Shown here: positions 1-10,380 of the stretch, piece after piece
How positions within the stretch are numbered: the stretch's first letter is position 1
How the letters are laid out: every line of letters begins with the position of its first letter
NCBI RefSeq assembly: GCF_000247695.1
Contig: NW_004624855.1
Coordinates: 4,602,373 to 4,666,372, forward strand
Source: Heterocephalus glaber
Taxonomy: Eukaryota > Chordata > Mammalia > Rodentia > Bathyergidae
Direction: 5' to 3'
Length of the DNA stretch: 64,000 nucleotides
Program-made: the position numbers and the translations under genes
Notes under the pieces: model-generated
The model's database searches: none
Seen by the model: the letters and a program-made list of their open reading frames with translations, nothing else
What the model was told of the DNA's origin: nothing

Positions 1-1478
1 CTCCTAATCTCGCTTGCTTTATTTCAGGCTGGCTAGCTGTTAAATTTCTATTTCTTTTCACTCCCTCCCATCTGATTATTTCGTTTTCTTGCTATGCCTT
101 ATTGGATAAACATGCCATACAATTTGTTGTCTTCACATGTAGTTTGAAAATAAGCAGCTTAAGGACAAATTCTCTTTTGCAGGCGATGAGAACAGCATTG
201 GGAAGCATTATGAGTATAATGGTTCTTACAGCTACTTGGCAGCTATTATTAATTCATTGCTGGGTGTGGTGGCTTTTCTCATTTCTGTATAAATTTTCAA
301 TTTGAAAACAGAATTAAGCGAAACTTTGCTGTCAAGTAGCTATTGAAGCAAGGAAATCAGTCTGCAAACAGCTCTCTCCACTTGCTGGCCCCTCTGCTGT
401 GTCTTGGGAGTAACAGCGAGGGCACAGTAGAGGAGCAGCTGATGGCTCACAGAAGAAAGATGCACTGTCTCCCAGATGCTCCTTCCCTGGGCATGCATGG
501 TGCTTCTCTTGCTTACTGTTAATGGGCCATGCCTGCACATAGAAGAGGTGGTTTACTCTCTTTTAAGATTTCATCCGCTCTGCTGTTTATGCACACACCA
601 ACCTCATAATACATTTTTGCAAGATTACAGATGGTTTCTAAGAACATGACTTTGATGTCACCAGTGGAGGAGTAGAGATGAACAAAAGAAAACTGGAAAA
701 AGAAGAGAGAGGCAGGCTTTTTGGGGGAGCCCTTCCCCAACTCAGCCTTCCTCCATTGACTTCCCAGTGGAGACCCTCTGGGATGTGGCTCAATGTTAAG
801 CCCTTAGGGAAGCACAAAATGCACAAAATAGTATGGTCATGCTTTTGATAGCCAAAATAAATTTAAATAGTTTCTTTGACACAGTGGTAAAAATCAAAAG
901 CATAGTAATGATAGGCATTATACATTTCTCAACACACCCACTTCACACATGACCATTGTGTAAAGTTCCCACATCTCCATATTTATTATGGAAATAAATC
1001 AACATGAACAGGAAATAACTAACTTCCATATATCTCGATAGGAATTTAAATTTATACCATGTAAAGTTACAGAATGAGGGCCACACTGTATCAAATTTCT
1101 TCTTTTTTTCAGAAAAAAATGAGAATAACTGCCTGTTTGTCTAGAATTATTTGACAATAGTCTATTCTGGTGAATTGATATTTCATTAATGAATGGAAAT
1201 ATGTAGATATCAACTTGAAAATAATCCCATTCAGTAAATATATGTATACAGAACTGTAAGCTAAATATTGTCAAAAGATAAAAGCAAATAAGTCTTGCCT
1301 TTTAGAGCTTACAATAAATTTGAATTTCTTTGGTTCTTGAGGGCACTATGATGTCATATTCATAGAAACTTTTCTATCATAGTTCTTTCACAGTTTGTCA
1401 TTATGTTTTATTTATTGGATTATTTCCTCCAGATCTTTCATCACTTTTAGACTAAATTCTTTATTAGAGCTGGTTCTC
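1..1478. other. Unassigned non-coding DNA
   Basis: AT-rich sequence without a recognisable gene, exon or clear repeat. Open frames here are short, overlap on both strands and show no recognisable protein motif. A short stretch near 1280-1320 vaguely resembles an L2 tail, but it is too short to call. Confidence 0.5.
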
Positions 1479-1844
1479 TGCTGTAATTTGGGAATGTCCT
1501 CCAAAGTCTCATGTGTTAAACACTTGATCCTCAGTGCTGTCGGAAAGGTATAGAAACTTTAAGAGATAGGGCCTAAGTGGGAGGCTTTAGGTCATTGGGG
1601 TTCTCCCCTCACAGGGGGCTATGGGACCCTGGTGTCTTCCTCTTTCTTTCTTCAGATCTGTGAGGTGATTGGCTTTGTTCCCCTCATGAGCTCCTGCAAG
1701 AAAGTGGTGCCTCACCATAGGCCCAAAGGCAATGCGGCCGACTGAGCATGGATTGAAGCCTCTAAAACTATGAGTTAAATAAATCTTTCCTCTTTATAAA
1801 TTGATTATCTCAGGCATTTGTTACAGGAACACAAAATTGACACA
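1479..1844 (+). mobile_element. Solo LTR of MaLR (ERVL-related) type
   Basis: The stretch starts with TG and ends with CA. It has the MaLR order: a 5' part resembling 'CTCATGTGTTAAACACTTGATC', a middle part with the 'GTGAGGTGATTGGCTTTGTTC' type motif, then 'GAAGCCTCTAAAACTATGAG', an AATAAA-type polyadenylation signal near 1780 and the 'TTATCTCAGGCATTTGTTACAG' type terminus. Subfamily is not resolved. No internal region or partner LTR is adjacent, so it is a solo LTR. It is heavily mutated and inactive. Confidence 0.75.
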
Positions 1845-1989
1845 AATTCTGTCTTTTTCAGAATTGGGTCTCATTGAATGTATATAAAATATGCAGTAAA
1901 TATTGAATAAATGAATGAATATTTGAGTTGTATAGTCCTGTAGAAACAGAGATAGTAAAGAAGTTGCTTTGAATCAGTAGTGTTCCAAG

Positions 1990-2150
1990 GAAACTATTTA
2001 ATAAATATGGCCAAGAATTATTTTTTAAGCATCCATCATTTGTTAGGTACTTTTGTAAATATTATCAGTGAATAAGATAGATAAAAATACTTGCCTTCAT
2101 GGGCTTACATTTATAGAAACAGTAGATAAAATAAAGAATATATTTCAAAT
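1990..2150 (-). mobile_element. L2 LINE 3' fragment
   Basis: Antisense L2 tail: a degraded version of the 'length of life / table of last size' L2 3' end is seen as TTAGGTACTTTTGTAAAT, a GTGAATAAGATAGATAAAAA block and CTTCATGGGCTTACATTTAT. These three blocks occur in the order and spacing of the L2 3' consensus. It is an old relic. Confidence 0.55.
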
Positions 2151-2282
2151 CATTAGTGATGTTTTTTGTAGTTTGTTGTACATTTTATATAAACCCCTAT
2201 ATCAGATGTTGATTTTATCTTTTGTAATGTGTAAATTTGTCCATTTCAGCTTTCTGAGTACATCACTAGATATAAGAAATTG

Positions 2283-2407
2283 TGCATGTATATATATTTG
2301 GTTATATACTGTATAAAACATGCTTATATATGATATAGATTTGCATATGTATGATATACTTTGATATGATATGATTTTTATATATATATATATAGATAGA
2401 TAGAGAA
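2283..2407. repeat. AT-rich simple repeat, (TA)n/(GATA)n
   Basis: Impure TATA/GATA-type sequence ending in an uninterrupted TA run and three GATA units at about 2378-2402. It is a slippage-prone microsatellite. Confidence 0.8.
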
Positions 2408-2583
2408 AGTACATATAGTTTTTTTTCTGTAGCTAAGAAAAGAATTTACCAGTCACTGCACTGTACACTGACTACTTCCCCTCTTTACTTGTTCCCATCC
2501 TCTGTGTAATGCTGATTCTTCTACATTGACTGGGGCTTTGAGGCTTCCTTTTCTTATGTTTTCTTTTCCTTTTCTTTTCATTT

Positions 2584-2692
2584 CAAGATAGGGTCTCACT
2601 ATGTAGCCCAGGCTGGCCTCGAACTCATGGTGATTTTCCTGCCTCAGCTTCCCAAGTGCTGGGATTATGGAATATGCGACCTTGCCTGGGAG
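2584..2692 (-). mobile_element. B1-type SINE (7SL RNA-derived)
   Basis: On the plus strand it reads as the reverse complement of a 7SL-derived SINE: AGGGTCTCACTATGTAGCCC, then AGGCTGGCCTCGAACTCATG, then a CTCAGCTTCCCAAGTGCTGG block. The Pol III B-box region (GGTTCGAG-like, here inverted as CTCGAACTC) is preserved. Length of about 110 bp is that of a B1 monomer. This is evidence for a rodent genome. Confidence 0.85.
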
Positions 2693-3209
2693 TTTCTTTT
2701 TTTCTATGTAGTTGATGACATGTGCTTTAGTGAACAACTTTTCATTTGAGATGTGGAAATTACCTCGGTCTGGCAATGACTCTCACTAGGGGGCACGCTG
2801 GCTACTCTCAGTGGGTTCCATGTCACCCTCACTCCTGAACACACTGCCTCCTGTCCTGACTCCTTATCTTTGCTCACACTCCCTCCCTTCTCTATGCCTT
2901 CTTAATTCACTCACATGTCAACACATTCTTTGCGTAACACCTTCTTCATCACTGGGGTGAAAACCAGATAACCTCCCACAGCTTTTAGATCAACAGTTTG
3001 GGAAATAGTCCAATTCTGCTCCAGAATATCCCACATTGTCATTTAGATATTTAACTCAAACTTTTGTCTATACTTTTTGTTTTATGTGTCCAATCAGAAT
3101 CAGATCTCTTCAGAGAAAATAACTTTATGTGTTATCTATGGTGCCTATGATAGTACTATGCTTATGATAAACACCCAAGAAAACTTTATTAAAGAACAAA
3201 ACTGTGCAA

Positions 3210-3318
3210 GGGGCCAGGGATTCAGCTCAGTGGCACCATGCCTGCCTTGCAAGCACAAGGTCCTGAGTTCGATCCCTGGTACTGGAAAAAAGAAATAAAA
3301 AAAGAAAAGAAAAAATAT
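3210..3318 (+). mobile_element. ID SINE (tRNA-derived)
   Basis: Starts GGGGCCAGGGATTCAGCTCA, with a tRNA A-box (TAGCTCAGTGG-like, here TTCAGCTCAGTGG) and a B-box (GAGTTCGATCC), followed by an A-rich tail (AAAAAAGAAATAAAAAAAG). Target-site duplications are not obvious, and the tail carries several substitutions, so this copy is probably older than the others in the window. Confidence 0.85.
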
Positions 3319-3546
3319 GCATGAATGAGGTCTTCACATTTGGGTCCTCTTCCTGAAGATCTCCTGTAGATACTGTCAAATAATATGACATTATTCTAAC
3401 AAGTCTTATTTTTCTTAGCCTTATTTTTCCTTCTTTTTTCTTCTTTAGAATAAGAAATGAAAGGAGAAATCATATTACTGCATTCCCTAAGTTCTCTGAG
3501 GTCCAAATGGACAGAATAGGTGAAAGGACACCAATCCAATCACCTA

Positions 3547-3659
3547 TATGTTAAGCCCCCTCCGAACAACACTGGTTTTAAAATAAGTTTTCTGTTGATT
3601 AATATGTTAAGCCCCATCTGAACAACTATGGTTTTAAAATGAGTTTTCTGTTGATTAAT
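3547..3659. repeat. Two-copy tandem duplication, unit of about 56 bp
   Basis: Two adjacent copies beginning TATGTTAAGCCCC at 3547 and 3603 and ending in TTTTCTGTTGATTAAT. They differ at a handful of positions (for example CTCCGAACAACACTGG against ATCTGAACAACTATGG). The unit is not a known repeat to my eye. It is a local duplication of otherwise unique sequence. Confidence 0.9.
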
Positions 3660-3848
3660 TTCTTATTATTAAACTTTCATATATCAAAACCATTCTGTTA
3701 ATATAAAAGGTCAAGATTGGTTTAGAAAGTATTGCTTTTTATTAGAATAAAATTGTGCTCTTAAAATTTGTGCTGTTAAGCATTTTAAGTGTACAGTACA
3801 CGGTATCAAGTATATTTCCCTTGGTGTGTATTAATCATCACTGTCCAG

Positions 3849-3944
3849 GGCTGTGGAGTTAGCTCAGTGGTTCTGCTGCCTGCCTTGCAAACGCAAGGTT
3901 CCGAGTTTGATCCCCCATACCAAAACAAAACAAAACAAAACAAA
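3849..3944 (+). mobile_element. ID SINE with 13-bp target-site duplication
   Basis: The body runs from GGCTGTGGAGTTAGCTCAGT (A-box) through a B-box, here mutated to GAGTTTGATCC, to a (CAAAA)n tail. The flanks carry an exact duplication CATCACTGTCCAG at 3836-3848 and 3945-3957, the signature of L1-mediated insertion. Confidence 0.95.
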
Positions 3945-5370
3945 CATCACTGTCCAGCTTTTATTCATAGTTCCAAACTGAAACTCTGCACCCATGAAAC
4001 AGTAACTTTCATCTCTCCTCCAGGAAAAGATTACTTCAAATCATTGGAATAATAATATTTATGATGAGTTTTTAATCATTATATATTGATAAAATATGAT
4101 TTAATCAAAAATTGTACACTTCCTTGTTGAGACATTGCTGCATGTTGAAAAAGCTAAAAACAACTCACACAAAAAAGTAGAAGCTGTTTTCTCTATTAAC
4201 CACACTCTTCCTCTATCACTTTAATCAATTAGAAGTATTCAAATGGCAGAAATTAGCAGCAGAAGTAAATTTATGCACCTATTTCCCAAAATTTTACAGT
4301 TTCTCAGGAAATAACTCTTAGAAAATGTGGCATATCTGAAAGTTGTGATATATTTTAGAACAGCATAATTTGGTTTCCTTTAATAAGACCAGATGAAAGG
4401 CATGAAGAGATGAGAGCGCTGTGCTTGCGTTTCCCCTAGATTCTTTCTTTTAGCAAAGGATGCAACGTGATATCCGCTTTCCTTCTGAAGTGGTCTTCTA
4501 AGAATGAGTTACTTCATTCACACATTTTCCCTCCTGATCCATGGCTTTCTCAGTTAATCAGGGATATTATTAAATGGATTTAGAAACCTTCCACACATAT
4601 AGTAAGTAAAGGTACAGTTCAGTGTTGGTTTAATAATATAGTGTTATCTTGCTCAACACTGTAATTTCCATGTTCTTATTGATTGTAATTTATAACATCA
4701 TTAGCTTTCTAAACTGCCATTAACTAATGATGGACTCTGTGGGCTTAACAGCTCTTTGAAATCAGTTACTGACAAGTTGGCCCCAGAAGCATTTATCAAA
4801 AGGGTAATGGATCCCTATTGGAGTGACAATAAATTAGGTTATGCTCTTATTGAATTAAACAATGGATGAAGGAAAATTAGCTATCAATAAACATCTATAA
4901 AGCCGTCCCGATTATTCCCAGTCAATTATATCAATTAGAGATCAAACAGGGAACCCCTGCAGTAAGTTAACTAGGACTAACCAGAGCCCAAAGAGGCCAA
5001 ATTGTGTTACCGAATGCAACACCAGGGGCAGCTGCAAAAGAAGTAATCATTGCACTGTTGACAAAAGGGCTGCTTTATTAGAACATGGGCTACCGCCTAC
5101 AGGGTTACTCCAGGACAAAGACTCACTAATAAAGGCAAAAAGAGGGAGACAGAGAAGCTGTTGGAGAGGAAAAAGGAGAAAGAAAAGTTGTGAAAGACAT
5201 GGCACATATTGGGGTAAAAAAGATTTGTACAATTATTTGTATGTGTGTGGCCTGCCTCTATCCTGGAATAGTGAAATTAAACCTTTTGGCTCATCAGAAT
5301 GTTTTGTTAGTACTCTGCCAAGCAATGATTTTTGCAGGGTTATTACCATCTTTATCTAGTCTTAATTTTA

Positions 5371-5480
5371 CATACATACATACATGTGGACATGTGGATA
5401 TATCTACAAAAATGAAATACAGGAAATATATAAAATAATATAATACAATATATAATGTGGATAGCTACATAGGCAGGCAG
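5371..5480. repeat. Short (CATA)n and AT-rich low-complexity tract
   Basis: Four CATA units near 5371-5386 are followed by impure AT-rich sequence with several ATATA motifs and two AGGC units. It is low complexity and not a gene. Confidence 0.5.
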
Positions 5481-6728
5481 ATAGTACTCCATTTCATGGG
5501 AAAAGTGTTCTGACAAGCTTGTGATGATTTCCATTAAGTTTCCTCTTTTAGAAATTAGAAAGCTGAAGAAAAGCACAACAAAATATGTTTTCAAGTGACT
5601 TGAGATTATTGGTGAGATTTAAGAAGAAAACATGGTAGATTTTCTTAACGGATATACCTTAATTTTCATATACATCATGAACAGCAGACTGGCAAGGCAT
5701 GAATTTTGCCTACAGTAAGAGAAAATTGCAAAGTACATAATCATATATTGGTCATCTGAGGCTGGATTACAAAGTTTCTCTGACATATGTGTCTTTTTTG
5801 GGCTTGTGGACATGTTTTTTAAGGGATGTATATCTTTTTACTCTTGGCCTTTGAATTTTATGGACATTTATCATGCATTTCAGACAAATCTCAATTTATT
5901 GTTCTCCATGATAAATTGCTCACCAGGAGTGGTTGCTGATTCTTTGTCTTTGCACATTTCTCACCCTTTTAGGAACCAAACTTGTTATTCATCAAAGTAC
6001 TTGAAATTGCCTATTTCCACTTACACTCCTTACAAAGTTGTATAGGTGGTGATTGTATGGTCCACAGAACCTAAACTGAACATCAAAAGGAAAAGGAAAT
6101 GGGCTCTGGAATGCATTGGGCCAAAAGGCAATGGACATGGATGCAGACAGATCATTCATTGGCTTTGTTTCCCACTAGTTCACTTACTTTTCATCTCTCA
6201 TTGGTGAAATGGGAACAGTACATCTGACTTTGCAACCTGGTGATGAAGATTGGAGGTGGCTGCACATACCTCTGGCAGCAGCAGCCTTCCCATGCGTTCC
6301 TGTAACTGAGCTTTCAGGGTCCTCCTCTGGTAAGTAGACAGATGCCCCTGATATCTTTTTGCGGGACTCTTGTGAAGCACAAAAGCAATAATTAATTTGA
6401 AAAATACTCTGTCAACCATAGAGCACTAAACAACTCCTCACTACTACACAAGTCACAAAACCAGTGTAGCTATCCACCTTTTGTTCCAATGTGAAGCAAG
6501 TTGATTCGCATGTGGTTCCTTTCAGAAAGAAGCTATTTCATAGGTAACTGAGAGGGATTTGCTCCTTTCCTATTCCTACACTCCCTACAGCCCTTTAGTC
6601 ACACCATCATTTATTCCCTTCTCTTCAACCTTCCACTGTCTTCTGCTGGCACACATGAATACTGTTACCTTGACCTGGTGCTGACCTTTGAGGCTTGTAG
6701 GGCTGTTTCCATCCTCACTGTACTAACA

Positions 6729-6772
6729 AAAACCTAGGCTCTCTCCAAGGCTCCTGCTGTTTTCCAGCAAGA
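6729..6772. repeat. Dispersed direct repeat, copy 1
   Basis: A segment of about 44 bp containing AAAACCTAGGCTCTCTCCAA and CTGCTGTTTTCCAGCA is repeated at 7857-7900 with only a few mismatches in the centre. Here it sits in sequence without MIR similarity, whereas the second copy lies at the end of a MIR relic, so this one is probably the derived copy. Confidence 0.85.
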
Positions 6773-7429
6773 ATTGCAGGGGTTCTGATTCCTAAGCCTG
6801 CAAGGTTGGTTAATGTGTAATTCTCAGTTCTCCAGTCTTGACCAGGAGAGATCATGAATTCCTCCAGTGGTACCTGGCATGTGTTCCAATCCTCTTTTCA
6901 CCATTTGGATTTGAGGATATCAGAATATCAAGATTGCTACAGTCTCGGGTTAGGATTTTTTCTGGGTAGGGGCATGAAAAATGGTTCCTGAGAAAGTACA
7001 GCTCTTCTAGACAGCCTTATCATAAAATAGGAAAGTGCTTAAAGGCAACTTAGGTGCGAATAAATACCAAATGTCTTTGCTAGCTAAAACAGAACAAAAT
7101 TCATGGAAAATGTCCCTGGCCACATAAAGTAAATTTACAAACGTAGGCAAAGGCAATGTTTCAAATTCTCCAAAACAAAATGAGCCTCGCTTAATTTTGA
7201 TAGCTCAGAAAAATGTGAGCTTAATTTTGTAATATCTAAAAAAGTGACTCATCATGTAACTGTTCTTTGTAGTGGAATAGGAATTTAAGGATTTGGTTTT
7301 GTCTCGGATTAATAAACTGAGAAACCTAGATCCCAATGTTGGCTGCGGTACAGAGCCCTTGGTGAGTGCTCAGCCACTGTGGTCTTTCCCATGATCTTTC
7401 CTAAGCAGTGTGGTTAGGAATGAATGTTA

Positions 7430-7480
7430 GCCTCCTGAGCCTTAGTATCCCTGTGTGCAGAATAAATAGATAAACGTGTA

Positions 7481-7511
<31 letters not shown>

Positions 7512-7605
7512 CCCAAAAACAGGTAATGCTTAAATCATAGGATTGCTGTAAGGATGAAATGAGATAACCCAGATGAAATGTCCCCACAGGGCTGGGAACA
7601 TGGCA
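7430..7605 (+). mobile_element. MIR SINE relic, sense
   Basis: Contains the MIR-like order 'CCTGAGCCTTAGTATCC', then after a CA microsatellite 'AGGATTGCTGTAAGGATGAA', 'ATGAGATAACCCAGATGAAA' and 'AGGGCTGGGAACATGGCA'. The CA run at 7485-7511 interrupts it. Confidence 0.6.
7485..7511. repeat. (CA)n microsatellite
   Basis: About 13 uninterrupted CA units. It lies inside the MIR relic. Confidence 0.95.
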
Positions 7606-7639
7606 GTCTCTAGAAGTGCAGGAAACATGTTTTAAGTGA

Positions 7640-7900
7640 TATTTTTAGAAAATTAACATTTGTCAAGGTTCTACTATGTATTTAACACTTTACTGATGTA
7701 TTTTTCTTTTGTAAATTCTCAGATCCTTTATTTCCTTCTCTACAAAATGGAAATGGTAGAACTTCAAAGGGTATAACTGGTTGTAGGTGCTAACTTAGTA
7801 AAGATGACACATAGTTTATAATGGTAGAACTAAGATTTAAACCCATACTTTCCTGACAAAAACCTAGGCTCTCTCCAAGACCTCTGCTGTTTTCCAGCAC
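7640..7900 (-). mobile_element. MIR SINE relic, antisense
   Basis: Antisense MIR order: a 'GTTCTACTATGTATTTAACACTTTACTGATG' type block (given here only as key words CTACTATGT and ACTTTACTGATGT), then CTACAAAATGGAAATGGTAG, then ATGGTAGAACTAAGATTTAA. It runs into the dispersed repeat copy at 7857-7900. It is in opposite orientation to the MIR immediately upstream. Confidence 0.6.
7857..7900. repeat. Dispersed direct repeat, copy 2 (probable source)
   Basis: Nearly identical to 6729-6772. It aligns with the end of the antisense MIR relic, which suggests this is the original position. Confidence 0.85.
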
Positions 7901-8120
7901 AAAAATATGTATTGTAAAACATATCTTTTATTTATTAATATTCTTTTGTTATGTAGTCATTAGTTTTATAAAATTTGGGCCAGTCCCTTAAAGTAAGATT
8001 ATAGATATTTGTTCAAAGGAAATTTCAAATATGCTTGATAGAATTGTTAGCCTTTCCTGTACTTAAAACATGCGAACCACACTTTGCAAGTAGCAAACTG
8101 CTCTTTCCCAACATTTTTTT

Positions 8121-8207
8121 TTTTATTATTTTTGGTACCAGGGATCGAACTTGGGACTTTGTGCTTCTGCAGCAGGCGCTAGAACCACTGAGCTAAATCC
8201 CCGGCCC
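8121..8207 (-). mobile_element. ID SINE, antisense, with target-site duplication
   Basis: Reads as T-rich tail, TGGTACCAGGGATCGAACTT (inverted B-box) and CCACTGAGCTAAATCCCCGG (inverted A-box and start). The flanks share TCCCAACATTTTTTT at 8106-8120 and 8208-8222. Confidence 0.95.
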
Positions 8208-8474
8208 TCCCAACATTTTTTTCTAAGGATCTTTTGTGTCTATGGATGGTGCAATACAAGCCCTTATTGCTAATAAGCATCAGATGCTCCTGTGCAATCA
8301 CACAACTGGGAAAAATAAATTAGAAAAGATTTAGTCCTTCCTAGAAGAATTAGATAGTTTAGTAATTATAGAACTAGCTTGAGAAATACCAGTGTTGATC
8401 TGAGGATATGTTAATCTTGCAATGATGTGCAGATCCCCATATCTCCATGTAAAGGGTAGAAAGAGGTATGCAAG

Positions 8475-8535
8475 CATACATATATATATATATATATAGA
8501 TAGATAAAGATATAGATATAGATATAGATAGATAG
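8475..8535. repeat. (TA)n/(GATA)n microsatellite
   Basis: A CATA start, about ten TA units, then GATA and GATATA units. It is followed by a local duplication: GAATCTAAGAATATT occurs at about 8536 and again at about 8579. Confidence 0.9.
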
Positions 8536-8599
8536 GAATCTAAGAATATTATGAATAATGGATTTAAGAATACCGTATGAATCTAAGAATATTTCATAT

Positions 8600-9714
8600 A
8601 TTTATTGGAGTTAATTCTGCATATACAGCACTGTTTATATGGTGGGATGTGGCAAGTGGAAAGGCAAGATGTGTCTGGGAAGAAGTCAGAGAGGGTAAAG
8701 ATCACAAAGTTCCTACCTGAGTTTGAAAAGAGTGCAAGAGAGAAAGCATAAACGTAGGTTGAACATAGGTAGAAAAGGTAAAATGTACAGCATGTTATCA
8801 ACACAGATACGGTTATAGATCAGTAATGAAATCTAAATGGGGTTAGGTAAAATGATTATAAAACATTCAGCTATTCAAAAATGCTTACAGACAGTGGCAC
8901 TGTATCACCTCGAGTCCATTTGCCAATGACCCTTTCATTTTTGGCAACACAGCCTCTTTAATGCTCTTTTCTCCAGAGTCTTGAGGGGTCACATGCAGAA
9001 ACCAATTGACAATATTTGGAGAAAATTTCCTAATCCACATTCCTCTGAAATTTCAACAGGGAGAGAGAAACGAAGAGTTTATTGAATTTTTGCTAGTCCT
9101 CCAGTCTAACATCCTGCCTGACTTTTTCCATATGGGCCTTAAGCATGTATAACTTTGCCCTGGAGATGTAGATCAGACAGGGCAGCCTCTAGAACTCAGA
9201 GAAGGCAAACAAAATCTAGTCAACACAAATGCTTCTGAAAGCATAAATATGTATTTAAAACATTTGTGGTTTCACTTTACACATGTATATTAATGTCAGC
9301 AGTAAACAAAACAATACACAATAAAATGCAGATTTTAATTCAATAAAATATGTGAAATTACCGAGTTAAATTAGCTACAGTAGTTAAAGTTTATACATTA
9401 GCTTCACTGAGGCCACACAAAATTTCGGAAAGAAACATTAGCAGCTGAACATGCATTCATCACTTGGAAATAGATACAGTCTGCCACATTGCTCTTGAAA
9501 TCTTCTGGGTGGCCTGGAATGAACTTGTGGTGGTTTCATTAAAGGCTTGATTGTATAATTGGGTCTATGATTTCAATTTGTTCAACTGGCCACTTTAAAG
9601 ATAGTTAATTTCTCCCTGTGCTTTAACTTACTGCCTGGTGTTCCTACATTAACACATTGAATATCTGTGAGTAATTTCTACTTTTGATACTCAGGACTTT
9701 CCCCCAAATTAATT
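8600..9714. other. Unassigned non-coding DNA
   Basis: No gene. No repeat family recognised. The segment at about 9280-9600 has no low-complexity runs or repeat signature and looks like unique, possibly constrained AT-rich sequence, but nothing in one sequence can prove it. Confidence 0.35.
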
Positions 9715-10380
9715 CAAAATATATTTATTGAGCACCTAGTACGTGCCAGAAAGAGACCAACTGTATAGGTCCTGAAGACACAGCAGTAAATAAAGCAATA
9801 CTTCTTAAGTTTAAAGCTTTTATCCTACTTGATTGGCACCAATGATCAACAAGATAAGTAAAATAACAAGCTTTTAAGGGTGCCAAGAAGCAAAAATAAA
9901 GCTGGTCTGGAAGATGGGAAGCATGTAGGCTTTCAGAAGGGAAAAGAATATTGAGAAATTAGATGAAAACCAGAAAGAGTTCCCTAACATGACACTTAGG
10001 TCAAGATCTATAGGAAGTGAGGGAGAGAGGTGTGTAGATATCCCTGGACCGAAATCAAAGGCAAACAGCAAGTGGATGTGGGAGGGCTCTTCAACTGCTT
10101 AAGAGTTGTTGCAAACCATGATTCTCTCTCCATTCATGATAATATCATTTTGCATTGTTGTCAAGTAAACAAACCTTTGGATGTGGAAAAAAAAAAAGGA
10201 AGTATTGCAAGGAGAGGTGGGTGGAGTGAATAACTGGAAGGACAGAGGAGCTGGAGTAAAAGGGAAAAGAGGAACAGACCTGGCAGGGCTATGTCTACTA
10301 AGGTAAGAACAAGAACTTTGGCTTTTATTCTGTGTGAGATGTGATTTGTTAGCAGGTTTGGACAAAGGAAACACTTATAT
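9715..10380 (-). mobile_element. L2 LINE 3' region, antisense
   Basis: Starts with the L2-tail hallmark AATATATTTATTGAGCACCT (antisense) followed by ACGTGCCAG, GACACAGCAGTAAATAAAGC and farther on GGTGTGTAGATATCCCTGG and ACAGCAAGTGGATGTG. These correspond in order to the antisense L2 3' end (size-class blocks, then 'gaagtgagg ... agatatctgg ... aacagcaagtg'). It is an old, strongly mutated relic without coding capacity. Confidence 0.6.

Larger units (their letters stand above)
4060..7420. other. Unassigned non-coding DNA with possible conserved element
   Basis: No gene and no confidently named repeat apart from the short duplicated segment at 6729-6772. The part at about 4680-5050 is the most gene-desert-enhancer-like by eye: it is free of recognisable repeats and low-complexity runs and is dense in TAAT/ATTA homeodomain-type cores (for example CATTAACTAATGATGG and AAAATTAGCTATCAATAAAC). 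That is only a suggestion; conservation cannot be tested from one sequence. A possible MIR scrap lies near 6160-6225. Confidence 0.3.
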
